Positions 49,020 to 61,500 of a stretch of 64,000 bases of DNA are shown here, piece by piece. The DNA is from Blastomyces gilchristii SLH14081. Taxonomy: Eukaryota; Ascomycota; Eurotiomycetes; Onygenales; Ajellomycetaceae. The position numbers and the translations under genes were made by a program. The notes beneath the pieces were generated by a model that was not told the DNA's origin, made no database searches, and worked only from the letters and a program-made list of their open reading frames with translations. Where the stretch lies: the NCBI RefSeq assembly GCF_000003855.2, contig NW_003101656.1:123033-187032 (forward strand), read 5' to 3'. Position 1 is the first letter of the stretch, and the number at the start of each line of letters is the position of its first letter.

Positions 49020-52000
49020 TGAAGTTCATGTTATGATCACAATGTATACTCTGAATGAGAAGATATCAGTAAGATGTCTACTCAACTCTGAGATAAATAC
49101 TAACTTCATATTCTATTTCTTTTCTCTGATGAAGAATTGAAAGAAGATAGGCCTGTCAGATCATGTGAAATTTACTGATAAAATGAAATATCACTATTTT
49201 AACATAATTCAAGCACAGTGTGTGATCACAGACTCAGAAGAAATCTTCAAGAAGAGCAGTCTGCTTCTTCATACAGTTAATATTATAGATGAGAATATCA
49301 TTCTAGATCTTCTATAATTGAGAGAAAACAATTCTCTCATTGACTGAGTCACTCAGACATGATAATATTATCTCACTAATGAAGAGATAGTGATAGAGAA
49401 ATCTGAAGAGTTTCATTGAAAGAATCTTGAGAAAAAGATTGAGTTAATATACTGTGTAGCAGATGACTGAGACTTGAGAATAGATGAAGAAGTCATTACT
49501 CTCACTACAAGATTAGCAGCAGTATTCATTATTGAAGACAGATATACACAATGTCTCTTTACAGATTTTAAGAATGTCTTTTTGAAAAGAGAAGCAGTGA
49601 AGTTTCCTGATATCAAGATATGATATAAGATTTATCTTGAAGACAGTGCAATAATGCTGTACAGATCTCTTTACAACTTATCTGTAAAGAAATTGAATGT
49701 TCTGTGCAAATATCTTGAAGAAGTGCAATCAAAGAACTGAATATATTTATCAAAGAGTTAAGCAGAAGTGTCTATACTCTTTATGTCTAAGAAGAATGAT
49801 AGGCTACATCTATGCATAGACTACAGAGATCTTAATAAGATAACAGTTAAGAATTACTATTCATTACTATTAATTAATGAGATGATCAATTGATTATCTG
49901 AAGCAAAGATATTCTCAAAGATTAATATACAGAATGTCTATCATAGAATCAGAGTTAATGAAGACAACATTTGAAAAACAGCTTTTTATATCAAGTACAG
50001 CAATTTTAAATATCTTGTTTTATCTTTTAATCTTTGTAACACTTCAGCCATCTTTCAGACTTATATAAATGAGACACTGCAAGGCCTTGTTGATGTCTTC
50101 TGCATAGTATACTTAAACAACATTTTAATCTTCTCAAAAACAGAGAAAGAACATGATACTCATGTTTGAGAAGTGTTAAGTTGCTTGAGACAGCATTAAC
50201 TCTATACAAACACTGAAAAATGCTCATTCTACATGCAGGAGATTGATTTCTTAGATTATATTATTGAGATAAATAGCATTTCAATGAATAGAAGCTGAGT
50301 CTCTGTTATTGAGAACTGGCCAGCACTGTGAATGTACCACAAGATGCAGATGTTTCTAGAATTTGTGAATTTCTACAGATGATTCATCTATATATATTCA
50401 CAGATTACTGCCTCTCTTACAGATCTGTTAAAGAAAAGTGTGAAAGATAGAAAAACAGAAATATTTATTCTCACTCAAGACACTGTGCAGATGTTTGCAG
50501 AATTGAAACAAGCTTTCACAGATATTATAATACTGAATCACTTTAATCTTAACTTACTCAGTCAGTGTGAGACTGATATATTCAGAAATGAAATCTATGA
50601 AATCTTTTCACAGTTGATATTGAAGATCTTTCAACATTGAAAGAATTAGAAAATAATCATCTCTGAGAAAATAGACAATGAATTATCTGTAAGAGAAAAC
50701 TTTTTCATAGAGTCTATAAGATATTACAAATAAAGATCAGTGACCTTCTTCTTTAAGAAGTTATCACTTATGCAGAGAAGATATGATATTCATGATCAGA
50801 AGATATTAATAATTATTGAATTCTTTAAGATCTGATAATATTATCTCCAGAGTAGTAAGTACTCAGTGCAAGTTCTCACTGATCATGTAAATCTGTGTTA
50901 CTTCTTGACAACAAAGAGCTTGACAGAATGTTAAGCCAGGTGACCAGAGCTGCTTTCAGAGTATGATTTCTATATTCAATACTGTTCAGGTCAGCTTAAT
51001 CTCACTGATGTACTGTCTAGACAGTCTGATTATAATATCATTAATGTGAAGAAGAATTCTATAAAAGAATCTCTGTCATCACTGCAGAAGAAGCTGACTG
51101 CAGAGGATTAAAATTCTCTGAAGCTTGAAAACAGCACTGATAAGACAGCTACATGACTCAGTATAGAAGATGAAAGAAAACCCAGATTCTCACAGAGAAC
51201 TGACACTGAAGATTATGAGCTTCTCATGTCATATCTTACAATCATTGAATTGATAAAGAATGAAACAGTCTACAATCTTTCAACTTAACTACTTTTGAAA
51301 TTTATTAATAAGTTACAGAAGAGGGATATCTCTACTGCAGCTTGAATTCAGAAGTTGAAGAAGAAAGAATTCAGTTTAAACTTGAAAGAGACAGACTCTG
51401 AGCAGGGCAGTGCTGCTAAGAATTCAAGTCACTGATAACTAGAAGAATATGAACTTCTACTACTGAATGATTCAGTCTTCATTTCTTATAGCAGAGCAGT
51501 GTGTCAGAAGTTATTGAGAATTTATCATAATAATTTCCATGCAGGGCACTTCAGATTAGAGAAGACTGAGAAGCTTCTAAAACATAAATATATTTAAGAC
51601 AAGCTTCAGACAGATATTAAAGAGTATATTAAGACTTACAATATCTATCAAAAGATAAAGATTCTGCAGTATAAGTAATACAGTGAGTTGATATCACTGC
51701 CTGTTTCAAAGAGCTTATGACAGAATCTATCAATGAATTTCATAGTTAATCTGCTGAAGTCAATGAGAGTCAAAGAATATAATTCAATTTTAGTCATTGT
51801 TAATTACTTCATGAAGATGATCAGATATATCTCTACTTATAAAAAGATTAAAGCCTCTGAATTGACTAATCTATTTTTAGATATTATTATTTATAATCAC
51901 AGTGCTCTGAAATCATTGATAACAGATTGAGAATTTCTCTTTATCAGCAAATACTGATCAGCTTTTTGCTATTATCTTATAATAAGACATCTTCTCAGTA

Positions 52001-52850
52001 CTGCATTTCATTCACAGACAGATAATCAGACTGAATATCAGAATCAGATACTAGAACAGCATCTTCAAGTATTCTGTTCATATTATCAGAATAATTGACT
52101 CAAGCACCTTCTAATCACTGAATTCACATATAATAATGCAAAGAATGCAATCTTAAAGATATCTTCTTTCTATACTTATTATGAATATAATTCTTCATTA
52201 TTCAGTGATGTCACAGATAATGTTTCAAAGAGAGAAATAGACAGTTAGAATATTAAACAGATACAGAGAACAGAGTATTTCTCAGTACTAGAAGTAAAAA
52301 TGAGATTGAAACTTTTGAATAAAATTCATGAGAAGATGATGAAAAGTATTCATCACACTCAGAAGTAATAGATAAAATACTATAATTGAAAACATCTTTC
52401 AATAAAGTTCTTAATAGAGAATCAAGTACTATTTTCAGCAAAGAATATCAAGATAATGAGACTGTATAAGAAGCTCAGTGAGTGATGACTAGAATTTTTC
52501 TCAGTAATAAGAGTGATGAGTAAGCAGACATATGAGTTGAAATTACTCACAGAATTGAAATCAATTCATTCTATTTTTCATATTTTCTATTTGAAGCTCT
52601 ATAAACAACACTCTGAGATAAAGCTGTCTCAGTCAGATGACATCAAGATCAAGAGTGATACTGAATATCTTATGAAGAAAATATTGAATAAGTAAACACA
52701 TTATGACAAGCTTTAATACCTTGTTAAATAAGAAGATTATTCATTGTCAGAGAATTTGTAAGAATCACTTAAGCATTTGAAAAATACTGAGAAAGAGATT
52801 GCAAGCTATGAGACAGTTAGTAGAGATTATCTCATTACATATCAGAGATG
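49020..52850 (+). pseudogene. C1 pol with C-terminal chromodomain
   Basis: Order on the plus strand: a protease region near 49060; reverse transcriptase with LFMSKKNDRLHLCIDYRDLN at about 49783 and the box YLNNILIFS at 50110-50136 (both Asp changed to Asn); RNase H from about 50450; integrase with FHAGHFRLEK (zinc-binding His) at about 51530 and TYNIYQK where the Cys pair should be; core MNFIVNL at 51733 (first Asp changed to Asn), SLITD and HSQTDNQTEYQNQ with the Glu kept. The chromodomain lies at about 52660-52810 (QYLVKWEDY expected, Trp now a stop). Many stops. Confidence 0.85.
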
Positions 52851-53525
52851 TTGAATAAGAAATACTGCTTAAAACTTCTTATTTTTCTCAAAGGATTTTT
52901 TAGAGATAATCTCACAGTGATGAGCTGATGTCTTGTTAACTTTATAGCACTCTTCTTCTATTTTCTCTCAAAGAGTTTTTAGAAGTTTAATAAGACTACA
53001 CAAGTGTAAAATTCCTGAAGTGATTAAAGAAATGAAATATTTGAAACTAACAAAGATTAATATTATCAACTCATGAGTTACTGCTATTCTAAATAAGGCT
53101 GCAGCTCACTGAAAAAGTAAAAAGAAAGAAATCTCAGAATCTACTCATCAATAATCACATTCTCATCAAACTCATTCTTCACTGTTGAAGTCTTCAGCAC
53201 TGATATCTTTATCTGCTGAGAAGTTAGCACTGCAGTACTGCAGAGAAGCATGCTGTAGAAGAGCATAAGAGATGTTTAAAGTATCAACTTATTAATTTAT
53301 AAAGTATCTCAGTTATCTGCTTCAATTGAAGTGAGATTCTCTTCAATCAGTAATTAATCTTCACAGTGCTTTTAACAGCAGTATCAGCTGATCTCTTCTT
53401 AAGATCAGTCATTCTGAGGTGTTTTTTTATCTCAGAGATTCACACTTTCATCTTCTTTTATAGACAAGTAAGAAGAACCTTCTCAGTCTTGACAGAATTC
53501 ATTAACACTTAAAGCTCTGAGACTC

Positions 53526-54206
53526 TCACTCTGTACTGCTTGAGCATCTGAGCTCCTTGTCAGAGTCAACACAACATCTTCTTGTAGAGTAGATAATACT
53601 TACAGAGAGACAGAAGTTATTGTTATAGATACAACAGAAACAACAGAAGTGAAAGAAGAGATAGATACATAAGATTCTCTTCTTCTTCAGCTGCTTGATA
53701 CAGTGCAGATAAGTAGCAGTATCAGTCAGAGACTGTATCAGAGCCTTCTCACAGAGAGAAGATGAAGAAACTGCAGGATTCTGCAGACTCAACTTAGCAG
53801 CATTCTGAGCAGGGCTCAGGTGTGCTGCAGGAGAGAAACTACAGATTGAGCTTCTCAGAGTCACTGTCTCTGAAATCCAGCTCTTCTCAGGTTTCTCTCT
53901 GAATGACCACACAGGGTCATATGTCACTGTGCTGGCTGAGAGGGCGGGCAGTATTGCAATGACAGTGAGAGAGGCAGAAGAAGAACTGAACATGAACAAA
54001 CTGATCAGCAGAAGGGATGACATCTCACTGCAAGATATGATGACTATCATCACAGCTGCAAGAGAAGCAGAAGGAGAAGAAGAAGAAGGTGTGACAATGA
54101 GAGCAGTGCTCTCGCGGTCTGTTGACACTGCTGTCTCTGCCTTCAACCTGGCTTTCGTAACAGTCATGAAGGCTGCAGCTGCATCATAAAGATGTTTATT
54201 ACTCAC
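53526..54206 (-). CDS. C1 antisense open frame between chromodomain and 3' LTR
   Basis: A 227-codon frame without stops lies on the strand opposite pol, in a GC-richer patch. It begins at a GTG at 54204-54206; the next Met is FMTVTKARLK. It reads through a Ser-rich part to WSFREKPEKSW, LSPAQNAAKLSL and a Cys/Phe-rich end. A GTAAGTA donor at about 53603 suggests that the reading continues in a further exon. Upstream, the open frame 54199-54423 could supply an earlier exon, but the interval is too small for a normal intron. An opposite plus-strand frame at 53929-54189 (GEEEEGVTMRAVLSRS) could equally be the coding one. No family is recognised. Confidence 0.3.
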   Translation of the reverse strand: MSNKHLYDAAAAFMTVTKARLKAETAVSTDRESTALIVTPSSSSPSASLAAVMIVIISCSEMSSLLLISLFMFSSSSASLTVIAILPALSASTVTYDPVWSFREKPEKSWISETVTLRSSICSFSPAAHLSPAQNAAKLSLQNPAVSSSSLCEKALIQSLTDTATYLHCIKQLKKKRILCIYLFFHFCCFCCIYNNNFCLSVSIIYSTRRCCVDSDKELRCSSSTE

Positions 54207-54683
54207 TACAAAACATCAGAATAAGTCCTTTATTATCCTTCAAGAATGATACTCTCATACACTCACTGTTGCAATTGAGAAGAAGGAAAGAAAAATGTTT
54301 CACAGAGAGAGAGATCTTTTTGAAAAATCCTGTCACTACTGTTAACTTTGTCTCTAAAAACACATCACTTTTACAGAGAATTTTATATATAGAACAGAAT
54401 ATATTGAGAGATCTGTAAGTCACTTATTAACTACATTTTTCACATTTCAAATTGATATATAAGGAACTCACTTATCATGCATTTGATTTGAATGAAGATG
54501 AAAAAAGAAAGATCTATATAGTCAGCAGAAAAACTCATCTATTTCTTTGTACTATACACAGCACATGTACTATCAATCAGTTAATAACTGTTACTATACA
54601 ACAAAGATAATTTCTAATCTGATATTCTTAAGAGCATCAGAACTATGTTCTTAAAGAGAAGAGTATTGTTATACTCTCAGCTG

Positions 54684-55199
54684 TGTCAAGACTCTGTTGC
54701 AGTTTCACACAGCTCATTAATTTCATGTGAATGATTTCATCCTGTCTGAACTGGTTTTCAATCACTCTATGACATTATTCAGATATATCATAGAAAGATC
54801 TGATTGATAAATATGAGAACCTCACTTCTATATAAGGTCAGCAGATCACTCTTTCTTGATAATAAGGCACTGCTGAGGTATCACTTCAGCTATTCTTGCT
54901 CATGAAATAAGAGAAGAGTATCTGCTCATTATCTATATAGAATAGCTAGATGCTGGCTTTTCATCAAAGAGGTCAGTGATTTGTTTTTCTTCTACTGAAA
55001 TATATACAAGAGTTACTGCATGTCTTATACAATCTTCTTAGTATACTAAGTATCACATCTGTGATATTCTTGCAATAACTCTGTAGTCTATGAGCTCACT
55101 ATTCAAGCAAGATAGTCAAGCCCACTCATACAGCTTTTCAAACAACTACCGCTATGTGACACCGCTGACTAGCCATCACTTCGGTTCTGTCATGTTACA
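54684..55199 (+). repeat. C1 3' LTR
   Basis: 516 bases, TGTCAAGACTC to CATGTTACA, followed by the ATAGT target duplication. The start is strongly AT-shifted against the 5' LTR; the last 70 bases keep CpGs. Confidence 0.9.
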
Positions 55200-55639
55200 A
55201 TAGTGTTATAAGTAATCTCATTATAATCAACAAATATCTTTGAGTTCAAGAGCTGATGTTCTCAATTCATTCAGTGAGTATCTGTTACATTGAAAGATAT
55301 ATCTTACTCTTATTATAAGAGAGCATCTGTCATCAAGTTCTGACTATTATAACAGTAGTGTATTGTAAAATAAAAGTAGCTTAAAAACTTGAATCATTGC
55401 ATCTATTGTTCAGTGAGTTTATAGATAGTTATAAAGTACTTAAGATTCTTATACTCTATGATTATCTTAAATTCAGAGATACTTCAGAGTTCAGAGTCTT
55501 CTTCTTCTAGATAGTGTATAATTATGAGAAGTTTCTTATTATAGATTTCATAGTTGCATTCAGCAGGGCTCAGTTTCTTAGATATAAAGACATATAATTA
55601 TAAGACATCTTCATTATTATATTATAATATAGCTTCTTC
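55200..55639 (-). mobile_element. Gypsy A2, RNase H-region fragment
   Basis: It matches A1 at about 15352-15798 (integrase/RNase H region, minus strand). It lies between the C1 target duplication and the start of C2. Confidence 0.82.
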
Positions 55640-56527
55640 TGTAACGTGACAGAACTGAAGCGGTGGCTAGTCAGCGGCGTCGCGTAGAGATAGTTGTTTG
55701 AAAAGCTGTATAAATGAGCTTGACTATCTTGCTTGAATAGTGAGCTTATAGACTACAGAGTTATTGCAAGAATATCACAGATATGATACTTAGTATACTA
55801 AGAAGATTGTATAAGAATCATAGTAACTCTTGTATATATTTCAGTAGAACAAAAATGAATCACTGACTTCTTTAATGAGAAGCCAGCATCTAGCTATTCT
55901 ATATAGATAATAAGTGAATACTATTCTCTTATTTCATGAGCAAGAATAGCTGAAGTGATACCTCAGCAGTGCCTTATTATCAAGAAAGAGTGATCTGCTG
56001 ACCTTATATAGAAGCAGAGTTCTTATATTCATTAATCAGATCTTTCTATAATATATCTGAATAATGTCATAGAGTGATTGAAAACTAGTTCAGATAGAAT
56101 AAAATCATTCATATGAAAGTGATGAGCTGTGTGAAACTATAATAAGATCTTAACACAGCTGAGAGTGTGATAATACTCTTCTCTTTAAGAGTATAGTCTT
56201 AATGCTCTCAAGATTACTGAATTAGAAGTTATCTTTATTATATAGCAATAGTTACTAACTAATTAACAGTATATATACTGTATAAAGAAATAGATGAGTT
56301 TTTCTGCTGACTGTGTAGATCTTTCTTTTCTCATCTTCATTTAAATCAAATATATGATAAGTGAGTTCCTTATATATCAATTTAGAATGTGAAAAACATA
56401 GTTAATAAGTGACTTATAGATCTCTCATTATATTTCATTCTATATATGAACTTCTCTGTAAAAGTGATGTGTTTTAGAGATAATACTAACAGTAGTGACA
56501 GGATTTTTTAAAAAGATTTCTTCTCTT
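55640..56527 (-). mobile_element. Gypsy C2: 3' LTR and 3' internal end, inverted relative to C1
   Basis: The LTR is 55640-56155 (516 bases, same length as the C1 3' LTR) in minus orientation, starting TGTAACGTGACAG. From 56156 to 56527 it matches C1 at about 54315-54683. It breaks off where the B2 LTR begins, so the rest of C2 should lie beyond B2, outside the window. The left target site is in A2; the right partner is outside the window. Confidence 0.85.
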
Positions 56528-56694
56528 TGTGATTCGGGAGAACGTACGACCGCCGGATAATAACACGGCCGCTTCCGAACTTGCTTACAAATGTAAAGAG
56601 GCCATAGCAGCCACCAATTAATTTAGCATACAGTATATGAAAAGCCAGTGTATGCCTGTAATCATACACTGACTCAAGCAACCTTTGAATTACA
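56528..56694 (+). repeat. B2 5' LTR
   Basis: TGTGATTCGGGAG to TGAATTACA. It keeps CpGs in its first 55 bases. The 12-base difference in length from B1 comes from small deletions near 56580 and 56630. Confidence 0.88.
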
Positions 56695-57129
56695 TCTGAT
56701 AGCATGTCTGAAAATCAGTGAGAAGTGCAGACTTCTTCAGAATATGATAATTCTGTCTATAAAGCAATTTGTAGTTATCATGTCAGTGTGGTTCTAGAAT
56801 GTCTTAAAAAATAGTGTATAAAGAGCAGTGAGTAAAAGAGTATCTAATTAATACTGCTTCACTTGTTAAGGAAAGACTTCATACTAAGATGAATATCACA
56901 TATGATACATGAACAGATGAGATGTAAGAAAGAGAATGAGAGCAGTGAATCAGATTCAAAGAAGTTCACTCTCTACTTAAAAGAAGAATAAAAAGAGAGA
57001 AGTGACTATCACTGAAGTTGTATAATAATAACAGAAATTATATAATAATATAGTGATATAATAATACAGTTATATAATGATATAAGTAATATAATGATAG
57101 ACATTGTATAATCAATGAGAAATCACTGA

Positions 57130-58560
57130 AATAAATATCTCTTCTAATTGATATGAATAACACTCTTGTCTGCTATCTGAACTGAAAGATATGCAGAATC
57201 TCTCAGAGAGTTTACTTAAAATAGTAAGAAAAGTAACTGAGACTGCTGAACTGAAATCAAAGCTCTGTATATATATAAGAATTCTAAATGAAATCAAGGC
57301 CTTGTATATACAGTAGCAGACTGAGATAAAAGTTAAACAATAATTGACATTCACTGCAGATTAAGCATGCACTATGAAGAGCTTCACTGACACAATCATC
57401 ATCATTAATAAGAATAGAGAAAATCAGATCTTAGATTTTTAGTAAGAGATTGAATGTTTACAGATAATTACACTGAATCTGAAAATCTTACTATAATTAT
57501 TCACAATCTCTTCAGAAGTGTACACATTATCAGAGACTGCTGCACAGAATGAGAATCTGAATATAGAATACATCAAGCTAAGAGATCTGTCAGAGCTATT
57601 AAGCTTTAATAATGACTGAAAAAATGATGCTGCAATCAGGTAGCTAAGTCAGATGTGATTATATTATCAGATTGAATATGAACTTACAGACAGATAGTTA
57701 ACAGAATTTTAATAAGTTTTAAGATCTACTGTATTTCTATGCAGAAAAGCAAAGTTATTTTAAATAACTACTGAAAAGATGAATCTTACAGACTCAGAAT
57801 AATATTCATTTTCATGAATATGAAATGAGTTTTTCAAATAAATCTTGCACAACTTTGAGAAAGTGAATGTGTGAGATAAGTATTATAAATACTTCACTGA
57901 GTATAGATAAGTGAGTGATCTTATATCATACTTCTCACACTTCAGCTTACACTATCTTGTATTGAATGAAGAGCTTTTAACATTCTTCTGTTTACACATC
58001 TTCATTCATAATCTTATATCTGAGTTAAGAGCAGAATGAAAATGCTTAACCTTACAATCAGACACAGTGAAAGAAGTATACAATATTCTTATTATATAGA
58101 AACAGATAAGCTAATTACAATAGAAAATACTGCAATTAAGTATATCTCAGTGAAGAATGAGTAATCAAACTTCTATAATACAAGTCACACACTCAGATAC
58201 AATGAATCTAGATCTGAATATTATTACTAAAGTGCTAAATCTTCTGAAAAAGAGATTCTCTGAGTGAAAATCTTGATATTATAAGCATCAAGCTTGTGTT
58301 AACTGCAGACATCAGAATCATGATGCAAAGAATTACACACAGTGTATATAGTCAAGAGAAGCAAGAGAGTCAAAAAACTAGCAGAATCAGTGAGCTCAGA
58401 GACACTTGCTGATATTCTATAAAAAGTCTTCAAAGTGAAAGAGATACTCATATTAGATGACTCTCTGAATTCTGTGAATATTAAGAGAAAGCAGACTTCT
58501 GAATGAGATGCAGATGAGAATGATGAAGTGAACACTCATCTCAATGTCTTGAGACTCAAA
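57130..58560 (+). pseudogene. B2 gag, decayed
   Basis: Colinear with B1 gag. The zinc knuckle reads CVNCRHQNHDAKNY at about 58295-58336; the last Cys has become Tyr. Stops throughout. Confidence 0.68.
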
Positions 58561-58599
58561 ATGTTAATATATAAAGAACACTTGAATAAGAATTAAAAG

Positions 58600-61500
58600 A
58601 TGACTGTAAAAGTGTTAACAGATATAGAAGCTTCTACATAATATATTGATAATTATATAATTTGTAGACTGAAAGAGGTCTGCTGAGTGAAGAAGTCTCC
58701 ACATATAAGATTATCTGATAACTGATATTTGATATTATCTGCAAGAATAAGAGTTCTCTTGTACTTTGAAGAATGATCTTGATATATTTAACTGTAAGAG
58801 CTGCAGAACATGAAATACAACCTTATTCTTGAACTTAATTAATTTCAAAGATTCAATTCACAGATTCAATAATGTATATATCATATGCAGTTAACTGATA
58901 GAAAGAAAACAGTTTATATGATTCTATCAACTGATATGAGAAGAACATTTCATATTTCTGATATAGAAGAGTTAAATCTGCTTACACATCAATAAGCAAA
59001 GAGAATGATTTATAAGACCTTATCTGAAAGCATTCTGTATGTCATACAGAACTCAGAAGTGAAGGAAATCAAGATAAAGAATATGCAGAAGAATAAGTGT
59101 ATAAAGAAGCTTCTGAAGAAGTATGAAAAGATCTTTCAAACAGATCTTTCATCAGAATTGTCACTGAAACAAGAATTTGTACATGAGATTGATATAAGAG
59201 ATGTGAAACCAGTCAATCAGAATGTGTATCCTCTGTCACAAACACATCTCAAAGAATAGAAGTGTCAGATCACAGATCTTCTAGAACATAATCTTATATA
59301 ACTCTTATCAAGTGTGTGAGACTTCCCAGTTCTATTTGTGAAAAAGACAGGTGAGAAGTGATGAATATGTATCAATTATCAAGCACTCAATAAGCTTATA
59401 ATCAAGAATGAATATTCACTGTCACAGATTCAATAACAGTTGAATATGATTGAAAATGCTTAATATCTATTGAAGATCAATCTTCTCTCAGAATACTGAC
59501 AGATCTGTCTAAGAGAACTGTTAGTTCTGTGAACTGTGTTTAATATACAATGAGAAAAGTTCAAATTTCTGACAATGTTATTTGATCTGATAAATGCATC
59601 TGTTATCTTTCAAATGATGATGAATACAATTCTTCATAAACAGAATAAAATCTTATGTCTTGTATATCTTGATAACATTCTAGTCTTTTCAAACTTATAT
59701 AATGAATATCTACAGTATCTTGATAAAGTGCTTACAACTCTGACAGAGCATAAGCTCTACATTAAATCAACAAAGTGTGTGTTTGAAATGAAACAGTTAA
59801 AGTTCATAGAATATGTAGTAAGTGATGACTGTATACACTTCATTCTGAAGAAATTGAATGTCATAGTGAATTGACTGTAACTGAGAAACATATATTATAT
59901 ATAATAGTTTCTTGAGTTGATCTTATATTACTGCAGATTTATCAAGGATTTTATATGAATATCTACATCACTCTCAGATCTCTTAAGAGAAATGAATACA
60001 AATCTGTGAAAGAAGAAGTTTTGTTCAATTATCTGAAATACTGTGTATAAAGAGGCTTTTCTCACACTGAGAGAATATGTAATAATATTCTCAGTGCTTA
60101 TTCAATCAGATCACAATAAACCTTTCTACATTGAGACAGATACATTCAAATGAGCTATCAGAGACACTCTTCTACAGATAAGTAAGAATAGCAAGCTGCA
60201 TCTGATAATGTACAATGATAGAAAACTATCAGACACTGAGCTCAATTACTCAGTATATGAAAAGAAATTACTAGTGATCAAGCATGCACTGGTGTTATAA
60301 GATAGATATATTGACAATAAACATATAATAACAGTCATTACAGATCATAAAAGCCTTATCTATCTACAATTGACAATGAAATCTTTCAAATACTTAGTAT
60401 ATTGAATCTCAGAGTTTCAAGCATATAATCTTAATATCAAATACTGAAAGAAGTTGAATGCTGTGATATGTGATGTAATCAGTCACAGATCTGATTTCAT
60501 AAGTGAGAATTCTGTGAATCAGATATAAGAGAAGTTTGTGTTAAACACACTGAGAGAGTGTAAGAAATCAGAATGAGTGAATATAATGATCTCTCACTTG
60601 AAGAATAGCAAGATGTTGAATAATAAGTGTCTTATAAAAGTAGTAGAAGAGATGCTTCTGAACTTCAAGCTGAAGAAATTGAAAAACAATGTTATGCTTT
60701 ACTGCAATCTAGAATATGTGAAAGCTCTCTATCTAGAATATTTATTTAGATGTGACTTAATAACTTATATGTATAAGAAATTCAGTCACTTAGAAAGCTC
60801 TGAACTCATGAGTGTACTCAAATCAAGAGTATACTGATCAAGCATAATCAAGAACATTCAGATGTACACTTGTGAGTATCTGAATTACTAGGTCATGAAA
60901 GAATCGAAGAAAGAGTTAGAACATGAGAAAGTACAATATCAGATAAAGTGTATAATACAATTATTCAAACAATTAGAGATGAATCTCATAGATATACTAT
61001 TATGAATATCAAATGAAAATTGATGAATAATCACTGCTATTGATTACACTACTGACTGATCAGTTGTGAAAGCAGTTTCAGAGATAATAGAGAAGATGAT
61101 AACAAAGTTTCTACATAATAAAATCTATATCAACTATGAAATGCTGTATAAGATTCTAACTGATAACAGTGTGAACCTTGTAGAAGAAGTGATGAGGCCT
61201 TTCATAAGTCAGTTACAGGCAAGACATTGTAGAACAACACTATATCATCTATAAATGAATAGAAAGATGAAACACTTGAATGAAATCTTGAGTAACATGC
61301 TGATGAGATATCTAGTGAGCAAGCTGATGCAATTATAAAATGAATATCTCAATCAGGCACTATTAGTCACATGAATTCAGCAGCATGCAGTCTTCAAGCA
61401 TTCATCATTCTATCTGTTATATGGATTGCATCCGCGCATCTCAGAGAATGCTTTGAAAATGGTGAGAAAGAGAACAGCAGTTGCAGATACAACAGTTACA

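Larger units (their letters stand above)
47387..55199 (+). mobile_element. Gypsy C1: chromodomain Ty3/gypsy LTR retrotransposon
   Basis: A 7813-base element with LTRs at 47387-47919 (533 bases) and 54684-55199 (516 bases), TGTCA...TTACA ends, and a perfect 5-base target duplication ATAGT at 47382-47386 and 55200-55204. It carries gag, protease, reverse transcriptase, RNase H, integrase and a chromodomain on the plus strand. A further 1.8 kb lies before the 3' LTR. No later insertion breaks it, so it is the most complete LTR element here, though full of stops. Confidence 0.93.
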
